Positions 46,300-59,620 are shown, numbered from the stretch's first letter. The stretch is 64,000 bases of DNA from Diplocarpon mali (GCA_024741835.1 JAENRP010000151.1:1-64000), one strand, 5' to 3'. The notes: generated from the sequence alone by a model not told the origin. Numbers and translations are program-made.

Positions 46300-49200
46300 A
46301 TATCCTACCCTTTTGGAAAATCGATTTGCGGTTATTTCGACTTTCGATAGAGTTAGGATCCTAGAGATCTCTTAAACAAACTGGGAGCTTAAGTATAGCT
46401 TATTAACTAGTATAATCGAGGAACGCTTTTATTAGCCGGATTTTCTTAACTACTCCTTTTATAGAAGCGCTATAGGCAGAAGTTAAGAGAGTACTATGCT
46501 ATTAGAACCCTTTTTCTATAGAACCCCTTTTTGACCGAATTACTATCGAAACCAAAATCGGTAAAATAAATTCCCTACTAGCCAGAAGTCAGCAGATATA
46601 GAATATACCTAGTTCGTTTAAGGAACTAGCTTCTATAGGAAGTACCCTTACCCTAGCCCCTAGGGCCGGACCTTCCTCTGCTACTAAGGGCAAGAGACTA
46701 TAATGCTATAGCTAAGCCAATTGAGATAAATAAGACTTTTCAAACCCGAACGTTTTATAAGGAATAGTCTTAGGTTTAAAGGAATCCTTGCAACGCTAAG
46801 ATCAATCTAATCGATAACTATAAAGCGAGATTAGCAGGATTGCCTAGGCTATCTTTAGCCTAAAGACCCTAGCTTATTAAAGCTAAGAAACGGCTTAGCG
46901 CGTATATCAGACTACTAAGTAAGAATCCACTTACCCTTAACAAAGCGAGACTTAGCCTCCTTTAGAAGTCGATACAAATACGAAACAGCTAAAAATTCAG
47001 CTAATTGAAAAGATCACCTCCCTTAATAATAGAACCTCTCTAATATATAAGTAATAGTTAGCTTTAGTCTGAGACCGATTGCAAGTCAACGCCGACCTAT
47101 ACCTAAATAAGCGAGCTCGCTGAGCCCTTATTTAAGGATCTACTATAGGATAAGCCCAAACGTACCTTAAACCCTAGTACCTCTTAGAGACTAACCCCTT
47201 TCAAAACTATTAAGAAATAGTAGAACTGCTAAGCAGTTACTTTTTAATTAGCTAAGAGGTAGACCTATTCTAATCTACTTTCTACTACCTCTATATAAGG
47301 GAAGCCGATTATTCTAAAGAAACTTTTCCTCAATTTTAAGCCTAATTCCAATCCGCTGCGATCTAAGAAGAGGTCTTAAGATCTAAGTGGTTCTTCTTTA
47401 TATAAAATAAGATTACCCCCTAGCTTAGATCTACCTACGCTTTAGCTAAGGCCTCTTAAGGGAAGGACTATACTATTATAGTCAACTAATTAAACGCCTT
47501 TAATGCCGAATGCTAAAGTAACTAACTTCTTAACCCTTCGACTAAAAGCAAGGCAACCTTAGTATTATACCAGAAGATATCTAGTTCGCTCCTTAATAAG
47601 ACTGCTCGCGGTTCAAGCGCTAGAAGTACTACCTGAGCTTCTAAGATACTAGCTCTAAAGCCGACTACCCCTTTTCGCCAAGATACGCCAGCTAAAGCTA
47701 GTTCTCCTACTTTACCCTTTAAGCAAGCTACCTACTAGACCTATAGTAAAACTAGTCACTATAAGACTAAGTGCCCTTTTATAAGTAAGATTAATGCCTT
47801 AGAAGATGTAAAGGAAGCTAATCCGACTTTAGACTTAACTAAGAATAGGGTTAAAATAGAAGAAGATTAGGAAAACGAAGAGGCCTAGGAAAAGACTCCT
47901 ACTTAAGCTTGCGAAAGTGCGACTTATCGAAGCTAGATCTTAACTCTTTAATAGGAAGGAAGCAATTCTTAACCTCTTATACTATTAGTATAAATGGACT
48001 TAGAGTATTGTTATTAGCTTTAGTAGACATTAGAGCCCTTAGTTACCTATTTTTAAATCGTTCCCTTTTTATATATCTTTCAAAAGCGATTGGCTTTAAA
48101 ATTCTTCCTCTTCTAGCCCTTATTCCTATCTATAGATTTTAAAATACCATTTGCGCGCAAGCTACGCACTATATATGCTTTCACTTAATAATTGATAGAA
48201 GGCGTATTTACAACTGCCCTTAGGTTATTCTCGACCTTAGCTAGCGCAATGCTATTATTAAAGTTAAATAGATGCGCCGATTCCGACTTAAACTTGACTT
48301 AAAGGAAAACCGATTCTTATAGCCTTTGTATTACCCTCTATCTCCTTAATTCGCAAAGGAAATCGTCATTTGTCTTCCCCCTTTTAAAGGACTTTAGATC
48401 CGATCCGATTATTAAGCTGATATCAATTGTAGAGAATGAGAAATAGCTATAGATAAAGCTTAATAGATCAATAGAAGATAGTCCTACGTTAATTTAGTAG
48501 CTCTAGCTAGGCGCAAGATCCCTATTGCTATTACTAGGCCAGCGCCCCTACTTATAACTAAGCTAGATTTAGGAAAACAGTTTAATATAAATCGACTATA
48601 ATCTAACCCTATTCGCAAATGCCCTAAAGCTGCAGTTCCTATTTGCGAAATCAGTATTAACGCCTTTTATTATAATATAAAGTGTAAAGAGACGGAGTTC
48701 TTTTAAACTAATATTTATAAAGTAGATAGGATTTTAAAGGAAAGATATAAGCTTAAGAATCCTAATATTAAAAAGCTAATCAACAATCGACTCTTAAAAT
48801 AGTACTAATCTCTAAGACTAGCTTTCTTAAAAAGGGATGCAGATACCCTCCCTCCCTATCGGTACTACAATTATAAGATATAGCTAAAAGAGCCCTTGCT
48901 TAATGCCTATTCGCCCTTCTACCGTTAATCTACTAAGGAGCTTAAGGTTATAAAGGAGTACTTACTTAAGAATTTAGACAAAGGCTTTATCGAAACAAGT
49001 ACTAGCCCCTTTGCTTTACTAGTGCTATTTATAAAGAAGGCCGATAGTAGCCTCTGATTTTGCATAGACTACCGGAAGCTAAACGCACTAACTTAAAAAG
49101 ACGCTTACCCAATTCCGAGGATAGACGAGCTTTTAAGGCGAGTATCCAAAGCCAAGATTTTTATAAAACTAGATATTCGGGCCGCTTTTAATCGGATACA

Positions 49201-51800
49201 AATAGACCCTAAATTAGAGGAATATACCACCTTTCGAATAAGGTACAGATCCTACAAATGCAAGGTTCTCCTATTCAGCTTTTATAATAGACCTAGTACT
49301 TATTAGTAGTATATAAATAATATTCTTTTAAATTACTTAAATGATTTTTATATAGTATATNAAATAATATTTTAATTTACTTAAAGAACGTTAAAGAGCA
49401 CTAGGGTCATATTAAAAAGGTGCTAAAACGACTCTTAAAGGCTAGCCTTTAAGCAGATATTAAAAAGTGCGAGTTCTATATTACTCGAACTCGATATCTC
49501 GGATATATTCTAATAATAACTAAGATCGAACCAGACCTTAAAAAGGTCGAACTACTGCGCAACTAAAGGTACTTAAAAACTATTACTAAAGTGAAGTCCT
49601 ACTTAAGATTTTACAGGTTTTACTAATAATTCATTCGCAACTTCGGACTAATCGCTAAACCCCTCTTAATTCTAACCCGACTGATAATGCCTTAGAATTG
49701 GATAGAAGAGTGCTAAATCGCTTTTAAAGAGCTTCGCAAGCAGCTACTCTCAATTTAGCGAATTTACCATTTTGACCCTAACTTACCTATAAAGCTAGAA
49801 ACTAATGCTTCTAATAGCATTATTGCCAGAGTACTTTCTTAGCAATACTCTAATAAGCAATAGTACCTAATTAGCTTCTATTCGCATATACTCTTTAGCT
49901 ATAAACCTAATTAGGAAATATATAATAAAGAACTCTTTACTATTATTAAATCCTATTATAAATAGAGACCTAAGCTTATATTACTTAAGGAGCAAGTTGA
50001 TATTTACTCAGATCACCGCTCCCTTAAGTACTTTATAACTACTAAGGTTCTAACTATAAAATAGTACCGATAGATAGAATTCCTATCCGACTTTAATTTT
50101 CGAATCGTATATACTCTTAGCAAAGATAACCAGAAGGCCGATATTCTTAGCTACTAAGAGTAAGATATGCCAGTTTATAAGCAAGCGAAGCTAGATAGCC
50201 GATCCTAGGTTTTGATTTTCCTAGCCTAGTTGGACCCTTAAATCAATACCGAATTGGTCGATAAATTTCTCGCCGAATCTGCCGAAGGCACCCTCGCTCT
50301 AATATTAACCGATAATCCCAATTCAACCCCGAATCGACCTAAGGATTCCTTTGATTTAATTAAGAAGCTTTATTAAGACAACTGCGAATCCTTTTAAAAG
50401 ATTCGCGCCGACCTCCTTAAGAACTACTCCTTAAAAGACAGATTGCTTTACTTTAAAGAGCGTCTCTATATACGCTATAATACTCCCTTATGCACTTATC
50501 TAATTTAAGAAGCTTATAATTAACCTTTAAGCGCGCACCCTAGTAGCTTAAAGACCTACTAGCTACTCGCTCTTAAGTACTATTAGGTTAGGATAGGTTC
50601 GGACTGCAAAAGATTTATTGCAAATTATAGACCTTATTAATTCTCACATTCGAAGACCATTAAATAACAAGGCCTCTTATAGCCTTTTCCTATTCCTAAT
50701 TATCCTATATAGCACTTATATATAGATTTTAAGGATTTCCCTCCTAATAAGTACGGTTTTGATCGAATCCTGGTTTTTATAAACCGACTTAATAAGAGCG
50801 CTATTATAATTCCTTATTAAAAAGATATCAACACTTAAGGAACTGCCTGATTATTTATTCAATAGATATATCGATTCGGCCATACTTTAGAGACAATTAC
50901 CTTAGACTAAGGCCTCTAATTTGTCTCCTTATTTTAAAGAGAGTTCTACTATATTATTAGTATTAAGATTAAACTCTTTATAGCGTATTATAAAGAGACT
51001 GACGGCTAAACGGAAATTATAAATAAGTATATTGATTTAAGGCTAAAGCCTTTTATTAATTACTATTAAGATAATTGGAGTGAACTGATTCTATTAATAG
51101 ATCATACGCAATCGACTCTACCTTACGCTTTAATTGATATAACCCTATATTAGCTTAAGTATAGAGTTACGCCTTAGATAAGTTAGGACTAGATCTCTTT
51201 AAAAACGTCCAGCCTATAAGAGAAATTAAACTAGGCAAAAGCTAAGCTAGTAGTAGAGAGGATATACGCAGCTTAAGAAGTAGCGAAAGGCAATATAGAA
51301 CGCACTTAAGAGAAAATGCGTAAGTCTATAAATTAATATTAAAGGGAGATTGATTAGAAACCTAAAGATATAGTCTACCTTTTAATAAAAAATCTTAAGA
51401 ACTACCGCCTTAATAGGAAACTGGCCAATTAATAGGATAGTCCTTTTAAGGTTCTTAAGAAGGTAGGCAATTTATATTAGATCAAGCTACCTATAGGTTC
51501 TATAATATATAATATCTTTACGCTAGAGCTACTATTCAAAGATCTGCAGAACCCTTTACTAGGTTAAGAATAACCCTAGCCTATTATAAAAAAGATTATT
51601 AAGCAAAAAGAGTATAAAGTATCTAAGATACTAAGTGTACGCCTATCTTAAGGAAAGCTAGAGTACTAAGTCAAATGGACTAATTATAACTCTAATTTAA
51701 GTTGGTATCGCGCCTTAAATTTTATAAGATCCTTATATAAGATTTGCAACTTTTATTAGACTAATCTTATAAAGCTAAGACTACCTTAAAACCTATAAGC
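46300..51800 (+). pseudogene. Gypsy Gag-Pol with chromodomain, RIP-inactivated
   Basis: A CCHC knuckle remnant is near 47737-47775 (SKTSHYKTKCP). Protease near 47990-48060 (LLALVDIRALSYLFLN for the usual DSGA box). Reverse transcriptase 48950-49420 (RFCIDYRKLNALT except one base change, KLDIRAAFNRIQI, then NNILIYLKNVKEH after an N at 49361). RNase H 49780-50160 (EIYNKELFTIIKS, IEFLSDFNFRIVYT). Integrase 50480-51300 (HLYIDFKDFPPNKYGFDRIL). Chromodomain 51609-51715 (EYKVSKILSVRLS, VKWTNYNSNLSWY). Dozens of TAA/TAG codons interrupt the frame. Confidence 0.8.
49361..49361. other. Ambiguous base (N) in the Gypsy reverse transcriptase catalytic box
   Basis: The only N in the window. It sits exactly where the YxDD box codons lie; between TAT (Tyr) and the following AAT-AAT only two bases are present (N and A), so the frame also slips here. 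Confidence 0.8.
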
Positions 51801-51846
51801 TTAGCTAAAGGCTTAGGAAAGTGGTATAGATGATTATAATCACTTA

Positions 51847-52041
51847 TATTAAGCTTAAGTGAGTCGGCGCAGTAGGTAACGGAAACTTTTAAAGGTCGAT
51901 GGTCGATATATTAGTAAGAGTTAAGGAAGGAAGGTTACCCCTTTCTTCCCTATAGCTATATATATGTTAATATCCTACTGACTAAGCAGTAGGGTCATAT
52001 GATAATACATTAGAGTGATAGTTATATTACCTATTTTAATA
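51847..52041 (-). repeat. 3' LTR of copia-2 (minus)
   Basis: 195 bp; differs from 57750-57944 at about 20 positions, all transitions in my comparison. Confidence 0.92.
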
Positions 52042-52180
52042 CCCTTACTTAGACCTTACTCTAATTGACCTATAGTTAGGAAAATAATAATTATCCTTTT
52101 GCGCTAATCTAACTCTTAAGTATCTCTTTAAATTAAAAACAATCAATTAATAGCAACCTCTATTGAAATTACCAATCCTA

Positions 52181-52332
52181 CTCGCAAGGCGGGACTAGGA
52201 GTCAAATTTCCTAAAAGATATTCCTTTATAAGACCACGTGACTTGACTCGCGGTCTAGGCCTAGGAGTCGATTTAAAAACTTTCCTCTATAAGACTATAT
52301 GACCTAATTCGCAAGGTAGGCCTAGGAGTCGT
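52181..52332 (-). repeat. Three 25-bp motif units in copia-2 (minus) 3' region
   Basis: Units at 52181-52205, 52247-52271 and 52308-52332, between the end of Pol and the 3' LTR, spaced about 64 bases. The middle one (CGCGGTC..GGCCTAGGAGTC) is nearly unmutated. Confidence 0.7.
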
Positions 52333-52379
52333 CCTTAAGCCTGCTAAGCCCTTACTATCTTCTATAACCCTAGTATATC

Positions 52380-55300
52380 TTTAAACGCTTTAAACTTTAC
52401 AACTATCTTTAATAGCTTTATAAATCCATCTACTACTATTCGATTAGTTAGAATATAAGTGATTAATAACTTATTCTTTGCAATAAGGTCGCAGATAAAG
52501 TAATAGGTAATATTAATATATTTCAATCGCTTATATAAGTATAGATTCTTTATAAGTGCAATCGCCTTTATATTATCTGCTTAAAGATTAATATAATTCC
52601 TATCTTATTTAATATACTTAGCGAAACCTATATCTTTTAGAACTTAGGCAATCTATAATCCTTATTTGCAATTTGATAATATTAATATATATTTAGCCTT
52701 AGTGCTTGCAGTAGCCACTGATTTCTACTTCCTACTTCCTTATAATATAGGTCTGCTATATAGTACTACTACGCTTCTAGATATACTTTTCCAACCTTTT
52801 ATATTTGCCTAGTTAGAATTAGTATATACCTTAAGCTTTGCGCTTATATATTTTATTAGTCTATATCTTACCTTTTATATGATTATCGATCGAAGGTACC
52901 TTTTAAGTCGCTTGACTGCATTCTTATATCGAATTATCAGATCCTTTAGGTTTTAACTAAGTTGCCTAGTAATAAAGGCGATATCTGGTCTTATATATAC
53001 TATAGTATATATAATCGCTCTAATATCCTATTAGTACTTCTTTAGATCTCCTCTCTACTTATTTTCATTAATAGGCTCTAACTTATTATACTTTCCTTCA
53101 ATTAGAGTACGCTTTGGCTTAAAGTTAGGAGCATAAGTAGAGAGTCCCATTCGATCTAGGATCTTTTTAATATACTACTCTTGATCTAACTAGAGTTCTC
53201 AAGTAGAGCGGTTCCTTATGACGCAGATGCTAAGGATCTTATAAATTCCCCCTAGATCCTTAGTATTAAAACGTTTCCAAATTGTCATAAAGAACCAATC
53301 TAATTGAGTAGTTGTTTTCGCAGCTATAGTAATATCGTTGATATATAGTAGCAACTTAATTCCACGCTTAGCATAGGTAAATAGACAAGGGTTAATTAGG
53401 CTTTGAACAAATCCCATTTTCACTAAAGTAGAGCTATATAAGAGGTTCTAATCACAAGCTGATTATTTAAGCCTATAGATACTATAGAGTATATAAAGAG
53501 AGTGGCTAGCGCATATAAGAATACCGTTAGATTAGGAGAGAAAAATCCGTTCCTTTATAATCGCTTTAGTAAATGCATTTTTAATATTGTACTATCTGCA
53601 TTTAAGGTCCTTAGCGGCTACTATTGCTATAAATATACAAAGGGTATTTATGCGAACTATCGGCGCGAATGTATTAAAATAGTCTTCTCCATACTATTAG
53701 GAGAAGCCCCTAGCTATAAGCCTTGCCTTATAACACTCTAAGGTTCCATTTGCATATATCTTAATTATAAAGACCTACTTTATTAATACTAGGTTCACGT
53801 CCTTTAGCGTCAGTTCCTCTATCTATATACCATTTGCAATAAGAGAGCTTATCTCCTCTTGGATTGCCTTACTCTATACTACTCTATTCTTTAAGTTATT
53901 AATAGCTTCGTTATACGTCTTTAAAAGAGAGATTTTCATTATCTCCCTAGCGGCTAAAAACGCATTATCTTCGTCGAAGCTCTATTGAAGTTTGAGCTTA
54001 TAGATCCTATGCGCTATTATAGCTTAAATACGCTTAAACTCGCGTTCGTCCAAGGTGTCTTCCGATTCTAAGTCTCTATTCCTCTTTAAGGACGTAGGTT
54101 TAACTATAGGTTCTATAGGCTTATTATTTAAGGAACTGCTTTCCAGTAGTAGAGGCTTATTATTACTTATACCTATTTTAGGAATATCCTTTACTATAGG
54201 CGCTTTAACTAAAGGGATAACGATATTGAAGTTGTTCTATACTTTAGGCAGTTCGCAGACGATAGGAATAGTCTATTCGGCCTTTGGACGACCAGCTGGT
54301 CGTTGATTAGCAAGTGCGCTTAATATACCTAAGCTAAGAGAAAGGGGTTATTAGTTCGGCTTAATAGTATTACTATTAAGTGGTATACCTTGCGAATCTC
54401 TAGGTATATAAAGCTTTAAGGATAGCTCCTTCCTATTTCGAGATTCGTCGAACTCAACTATTAAGGATGTAATTACTCGCCTTAGATCTAGCGCGTATAC
54501 TATCTATTACTTTATTATCTATTTAATATACTTAATAAATATACACTTTCTACCTTAGTCTATTAGCTTCTTACTCTTTATACCCGTAGGCCAGGACTTC
54601 GGGCTAATATAAGAGTAGCAGACGCTTCTAAAGACGCAGATATAGTCTAGGCTTAGTTTCTATCTGAAATATACCTTATATAGCGATATTCAAGTGCTAT
54701 TAACTATTAGTCCACTACCTATTCTATTTCGCAGGTATACGTTTGCCTTAACTATAAGGTCCTAGAATTCTAATAGTAGGTCAGCATCTTGCAGTAGAGC
54801 GCAATAGTTAGTCTCTACTTGCTAGATGCTTCGCTTAGTAATGCTATTCTAATAGGAACCTTTATATATTATAGTTAGTTTATAATAAACTCCTTATTTT
54901 ACCTATTTGTTAAGCTTTGCCTTAATCTTTAATATATTATCAAACCTAATAGCTATTAGCTTTAACTAAGTCTAGCGTTCCTCTATCACTTTTTAAGTTT
55001 CTAGCTTTTCTATAAGCTTAGATTTAGTTTTAGCGCAAATGGTTTATATCTATTAAGTGGAGTTATCTACTATTTAAGAAAACCAATTATTTCCTCTAAT
55101 CGAGGTTGTAAATAGTCTAGTAGTATTAATAGATATTAGCGCTAGTATCGAATCTTTCTATAGATTAAGCTTAGTTTGCATTTGATTTTAAAGTTTTATT
55201 AGCTTGCAAATTCGGCATACTAGGCGATCCTTTAGTACTTAGATCTTCTGTTTTAAGGTTAAGACCTTATATAGGCCCTTTAATTTCTTTAGCCTTAAAT

Positions 55301-57350
55301 GCGCGAATCTTTTATATATTAGCTAATACCTTAATAGGCTTTTAGCTTTTAATAGCTTTAGTAGCTTATTATTAGTTAATACTTTATTATTAGCAGCTAA
55401 AAAGGACTAGTAATAGCAGTTCGAGGTTTTGCCATTTTCCAATTGCAAGCCTAGCTTAAGAGTCGTTTTTAGTAAAACCGCAAGATCTACTTGCAGTCCT
55501 AGCTTAAGAGTCAATTTCCCAGAAATGGCAAGATCCACTCGCAGTCCTAGCTTAAGAGTCGTCTTTAACGAATTCGCGAATTTCACTCGCAGTCCTAGCC
55601 TAAGAGTCATTTCCGCGAATTTCACTTACGATCTTAGCTTAAGAGTTATTATTAGCAAATTTGCAAAATCTACTTGCAGTCCTAGCCTAGGAGTCATTTC
55701 TGCTAAATTCACTTATAATCCTAGCTTAAGAGTCCATCTATTCTCCCTATCCTCGCTTAATTGTATTAAGGTAAAGAGTGCACTTTCCTTAAAGGAATTC
55801 ACTTATAAGTCCAGCTTAAAAGTCAATTTCTATAATATCACCTTTAAGATAATATAAAGTCTATCTTTAATTTTAGCTTTAAAGATCACTTTATAGTTAT
55901 TATTTATAAACTATATAAATTGATTATTAAAAACTCTTATACAATTCAATTCTATATAGATCTTGCGGCTAAATAAGAGATTAATACTTAGGCTAGGCAT
56001 AAGGAGAACATTTTATAAAAGGAAAGAAACGCTAGCAATATTCATCTCTACTATACCTATCGAATCTATATATAACCTTTTACTATTAACCTTAATAGAG
56101 CGCCTTTTTATTTTAATAAGCGGGCCTTTAAATAAGTAGAGTTTATTAATCATATATATTATACAACTAGTATTACTATACTAATTGGATTCAAGGATCT
56201 TATAAAGATCGGCTTTTAAGATATAAGCATCTTTATTATAATTATTATCTAAATTATTAGAAGTGGATTTAAGTTCAGATGACCTACTATTATTATTAAA
56301 GGTATCTACTAAAGTTCTGGCTAAATAGCCTTTTCCTTTGCCTTTCCTTAATAGTTGCGGCCTTTGGTAGGATAAGGGCAGTTTACTTCTTAACTTCTAC
56401 TTTAATTGCTTCTTAATGTTAAAGCTAGCGACTATATTGATCAATTGCCTTCTAACTTTACAATTAGTAATATTATAAGCACTATTATAAAAGTAGCATC
56501 TCTAATAAGCTTGAGGGCTCGTCCTGCGCTCCTTCCTCTTCTTAGGCTTATCGTTGCCCTATAACGTAGCATTTACCAATTTAGAGTATCCTTTAAGGTC
56601 TTGCTTAACAGTTCGAAGGAGGTCGATCTTCTTATAAATCTTAAGGTTAGATTAGATGAGAAGAGATTATTTCGCAATAGCGAACTTAAGAGGGAGGCTA
56701 TTAAGTAGGAAACTAAAAAGCTAAGTTTCCCTAAAAGTCATAGCTATCTTAAGATCTGCGGCTCTTACTCTCCTCCTTGCTTTACGTAGTATAGATCAGG
56801 TAGAGTCTATATTTATATTTATATCCTTGCTATCTTTGTCTTTTCTATACTAAAATGAAGTGATCTGCTATAGCAGATGCTAAGTATTAAAGGCAGTTGT
56901 CCGAGAGTATTTTACCTTTAAAGTATCCTATCTTATCTTTGCGTTATTATAAACTTAAATAAAATCTTAGTCTTTATCGCTTAAACCTCTATTGATCTTA
57001 AGCTTGTATTTAGCTAAGGCCAGCCTATACTCCTTCTCCTTTTCTACATTTAAAATCTGCCTTTAGGATTCTCGGTTATTGTCTACTAAAGCTCCTAGGC
57101 TAAGCTTATTTAGTATATCTAGCAAATCCTTAGCAGTTGTATTAGCTATTAAAGTAGAAGTAGACGAATCGGTAGAGGGAGTATAAGAGGCTATTCTTGC
57201 GTATTTAATAAGTGTCTTTTAAATCGCCATTTCGATGCCTTTGCTCTTGAAGTAAAGCTCTAAATCGTCGAACTATCGTTGCCAGTTCTTCTGAGAGAGT
57301 TAGAGGTCTCTAGGCTTAGTGTTTCGATCGGAATCGGATACTATTGCCAT
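52380..57350 (-). pseudogene. Copia-2 (minus) Gag-Pol, RIP-inactivated
   Basis: Gag ATG at 57350 (MAIVSDSD against MAIASDSD in the plus copy), knuckle remnant near 56480, protease region near 56190, motif array 55441-55825, integrase region 55400-54300, reverse transcriptase region including MKMGFVQSLINPCLFTYAKR (53423-53364) and RNase H to about 52380. Stops are nearly all TAA/TAG. Confidence 0.75.
55441..55825 (-). repeat. Array of eight 25-bp motifs in copia-2 (minus) Pol
   Basis: Same array as 43273-43657 in reverse: units at about 55441, 55487, 55537, 55586, 55623, 55671, 55711 and 55801, most reading ACT-GCAGTCCTAGC-TAAGAGTC on the plus strand. The matching layout shows the array predates the split of the two copies. 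Confidence 0.75.
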
Positions 57351-57749
57351 TTCGAATAGAATTGCATTTAAAATCAAATAAATTAAATAGTTAAAGGCAC
57401 TCCTCCTATCGAAAAGTTGAAATGATTAAATAGCAGGTGTTATAAAAGTATTAAATAGGGAGGAAGTCCTCTTATCGAAAAGGGTTTTTAGACTATAACG
57501 CAGGGAATCACACCTCTTATAAAATATAGTAAAGCAAGGAATCACACCTCTTGCAGTACCAAAGGGTTGTAAAGCAAGGAATCATACCTCTTGCAATATA
57601 GGTTAGCTAAATAGAGAATCATACCTCCTATTCGCCGATTGCTCGCCTCTTACTATAAGTCTCATTCAACTTCCTATTAATAGTTGCAGCGCAAGTGCTT
57701 TCTAAGGGAAGTCAATAATCTATTATTAGTCTATCTAAGGCTTATAACC

Positions 57750-57944
57750 TATTAAGCTTAAGTGAGTCGGCGCAGTAGGTAATAGAAACTTCTAAAGGTT
57801 AATAGTTGATATATTAATAAGAGTTAAGGAAGGAAGGTTACCCCTTTCTTCCCTATAGCTATATACGTATCAATATCCTACTAACTAAGCAGTAGGGTCA
57901 TATGATAATACATCAGAGTGATAGCTGTATCACCTATCTCAACA
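57750..57944 (-). repeat. 5' LTR of copia-2 (minus)
   Basis: 195 bp; the outer end reads CTCAACA on the plus strand, the unmutated form of the family terminus, and is followed by ACTTA. Confidence 0.92.
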
Positions 57945-58159
57945 ACTTAGAAGATAATAGGCCAAATGCAAAACAAATTAATAAACAAATCTAAAAATAC
58001 AAATAAAAAAAAAAAAAAAAAAAGGAGAAAAATAATAAAAATAGAAAAATAATAATACTAGGCCAACTGCCCCCTCCCTTTACAATTCCTCCGACCCCTC
58101 TTCCTCTGCGCTTAAGGAGATAAGCTCTAACTCCGTTCTAAAGCTAAAGCTCGCCTTTT

Positions 58160-58980
58160 AAATACGCCCCCGCCTAAAACGACCTTGACCTCCTCCTCTT
58201 ACCGCCGCTGGCGCTACCCTACTAACTACTGCGCCTAACGCTACCCTTGCTACTATAAGCCCCCTTCCTCTTATAAGAGACTCTGCTACTATAGCAGTCT
58301 GCTCTACTAACGTAGCGATAGACCCTAGGAGGCTTAGCATAGTTTAGCTGGATTACTCTAACCTTATTAGCTAGGACTTAATAAAGTTGCCGCGCTCCTA
58401 TTAGAAAGTCAGCGGTCGATTTAATACTAATTCGGGTTTAACTTATAGCAATTGTCGCCTAGATCCCCTTTAGCTAGCTTGCTATAGCCTTAACTATAGA
58501 GTAGAGCTCCGTAAGGCTAGCACGCTCCAGTTAAGAGCAGCTAATTAGAGCCTTTGTGCTAGCTACTAGCAGGAGGTTAATAAGAATTTAAGCGCACTAG
58601 ACCGCCTCTTAATAGAGTATCTTGCGATTCCCTACCGAAACCGTACGCGCGTCCTTATCATTATTATCATTATCCTCCTCTTACTATTAGAAAGCCTTCT
58701 CCTGCCACTCCTTAAGGGCCGCAGATAGCACTGCGAACTCCTTACTAATATAAGAGGGAAGCTATAAATAAGTATTAGTGCGACTAAGTCTTTAGATTCG
58801 ATTTAGGATACTTATAAGAATGCACTCTGCCTTCTGCTCCTAGCACTAGTAGCACTTCTTATTATACTCCGATTCAAACTCGCACTTATGCATAATATCG
58901 CATATAAGGCGCCGCATACACTAGTAATAATAAACGCGGTAGGCTACTGCAAGGGCGCCCGATAGTAGGAGAATTGGCAC
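58160..58980 (-). pseudogene. Antisense frame in the Gypsy 3' region, RIP-degraded
   Basis: Between the chromodomain and the 3' LTR one minus-strand frame stays open for about 270 codons apart from some 20 TAA/TAG stops and no TGA. It reads protein-like stretches: RLICDIMHKCEFESEYNKKC, EFAVLSAALKEWQEKAF, EEDNDNNDKDARTVSVGNRK, LERASLTELYSIVKAIAS, with a Cys pair pattern near the start. I do not recognise a family. RIP itself removes TGA, so stop composition is weak evidence. A second, fully open 60-codon frame lies at 58158-58340. If real, this is an antisense accessory ORF of the element. Confidence 0.4.
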
Positions 58981-59308
58981 TACGTATATTAGACGCGATT
59001 CGACCTTAGACTAGGGCAAACTTACTTATAGTAGTTAGTAGTAGTAGTAGTAATTGTTTCTACTATTATATATTAGCCTTATGCTATAGTAATAGGAGTA
59101 AGGGACCTATGCAATTATATACAGTTGTTATACTAAGGAAGGAAGATCCTACAAAAGGAAAAACAAATTTAAGTATATAATACGACTTGCGCTAAACTAA
59201 ATATAGAATAGTACCGTTTGTATAATAATGCATTAAGTACGTTACTATATAAAAATCATTATAACCTACTAACGCTTATAGGCAAGCGTTCTCAAAGGGG
59301 GGAGGTAG

Positions 59309-59615
59309 TATAACAGCTGCACCTCCACTTAATGCAATTACCTAGGAGTACAGCGTTCTAAGGTTTTGCAATCTCGATTCGATATAGGATTTTCTTAAAT
59401 CGACCCTAAAGGTGCAAAAGGATATTCTTATATAATATTATATAAGCGGGCAATAGAGCTCCTAGCTACTATATATATAAGGAAGAAGGGCTCTCCCCTA
59501 AGGAGGGTTCTCTAACTTCTTCGTTTCCTTCGTATTAGACCTATAGAATACGCCTTTTGCACTACTTCTTGCTCTTATACTTGATCTCGCACTTTGGCGG
59601 TTCTGTATCGTTACA
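59309..59615 (+). repeat. 3' LTR of the Gypsy element
   Basis: 307 bp, beginning right after the polypurine tract and ending CGTTACA before the AATAG target copy; pairs with 45951-46257. Confidence 0.92.
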
Positions 59616-59620
59616 AATAG

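Larger units (their letters stand above)
51847..57944 (-). mobile_element. Copia-2 (minus orientation), youngest insertion
   Basis: A full-length 6098-bp copy of copia-2 on the minus strand, with target copies ACTTA at 51842-51846 and 57945-57949 in the Gypsy 3' region. LTRs 57750-57944 (5') and 51847-52041 (3'), primer site 57739-57749. Gag starts at 57350; the motif array is at 55441-55825; reverse transcriptase at about 53200-53450 (LLLYINDITIAAKTTTQLDW). It is collinear with the plus copy across its length and RIP-inactivated. Confidence 0.92.
45951..59615 (+). mobile_element. Chromodomain Gypsy (Ty3) element with nested copia-2
   Basis: Bounded by 307-bp LTRs (45951-46257 and 59309-59615) and the target copies AATAG at 45946-45950 and 59616-59620 inside the copia-2 Pol. 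Gag, protease, reverse transcriptase, RNase H, integrase and a chromodomain follow in chromovirus order. A second copia-2 in minus orientation (51847-57944) is inserted after the chromodomain. The remaining 3' region (57950-59308) is long and holds an antisense frame; a polypurine tract (AAAGGGGGGAGG) precedes the 3' LTR. Length without the insert is about 7.6 kb. Confidence 0.9.

Noticed and set aside
53502..53741. 79-codon plus-strand frame, with a near-identical minus-strand frame at 45356-45595
   Set aside because: Both are antisense shadows of the copia-2 reverse transcriptase in its two orientations.
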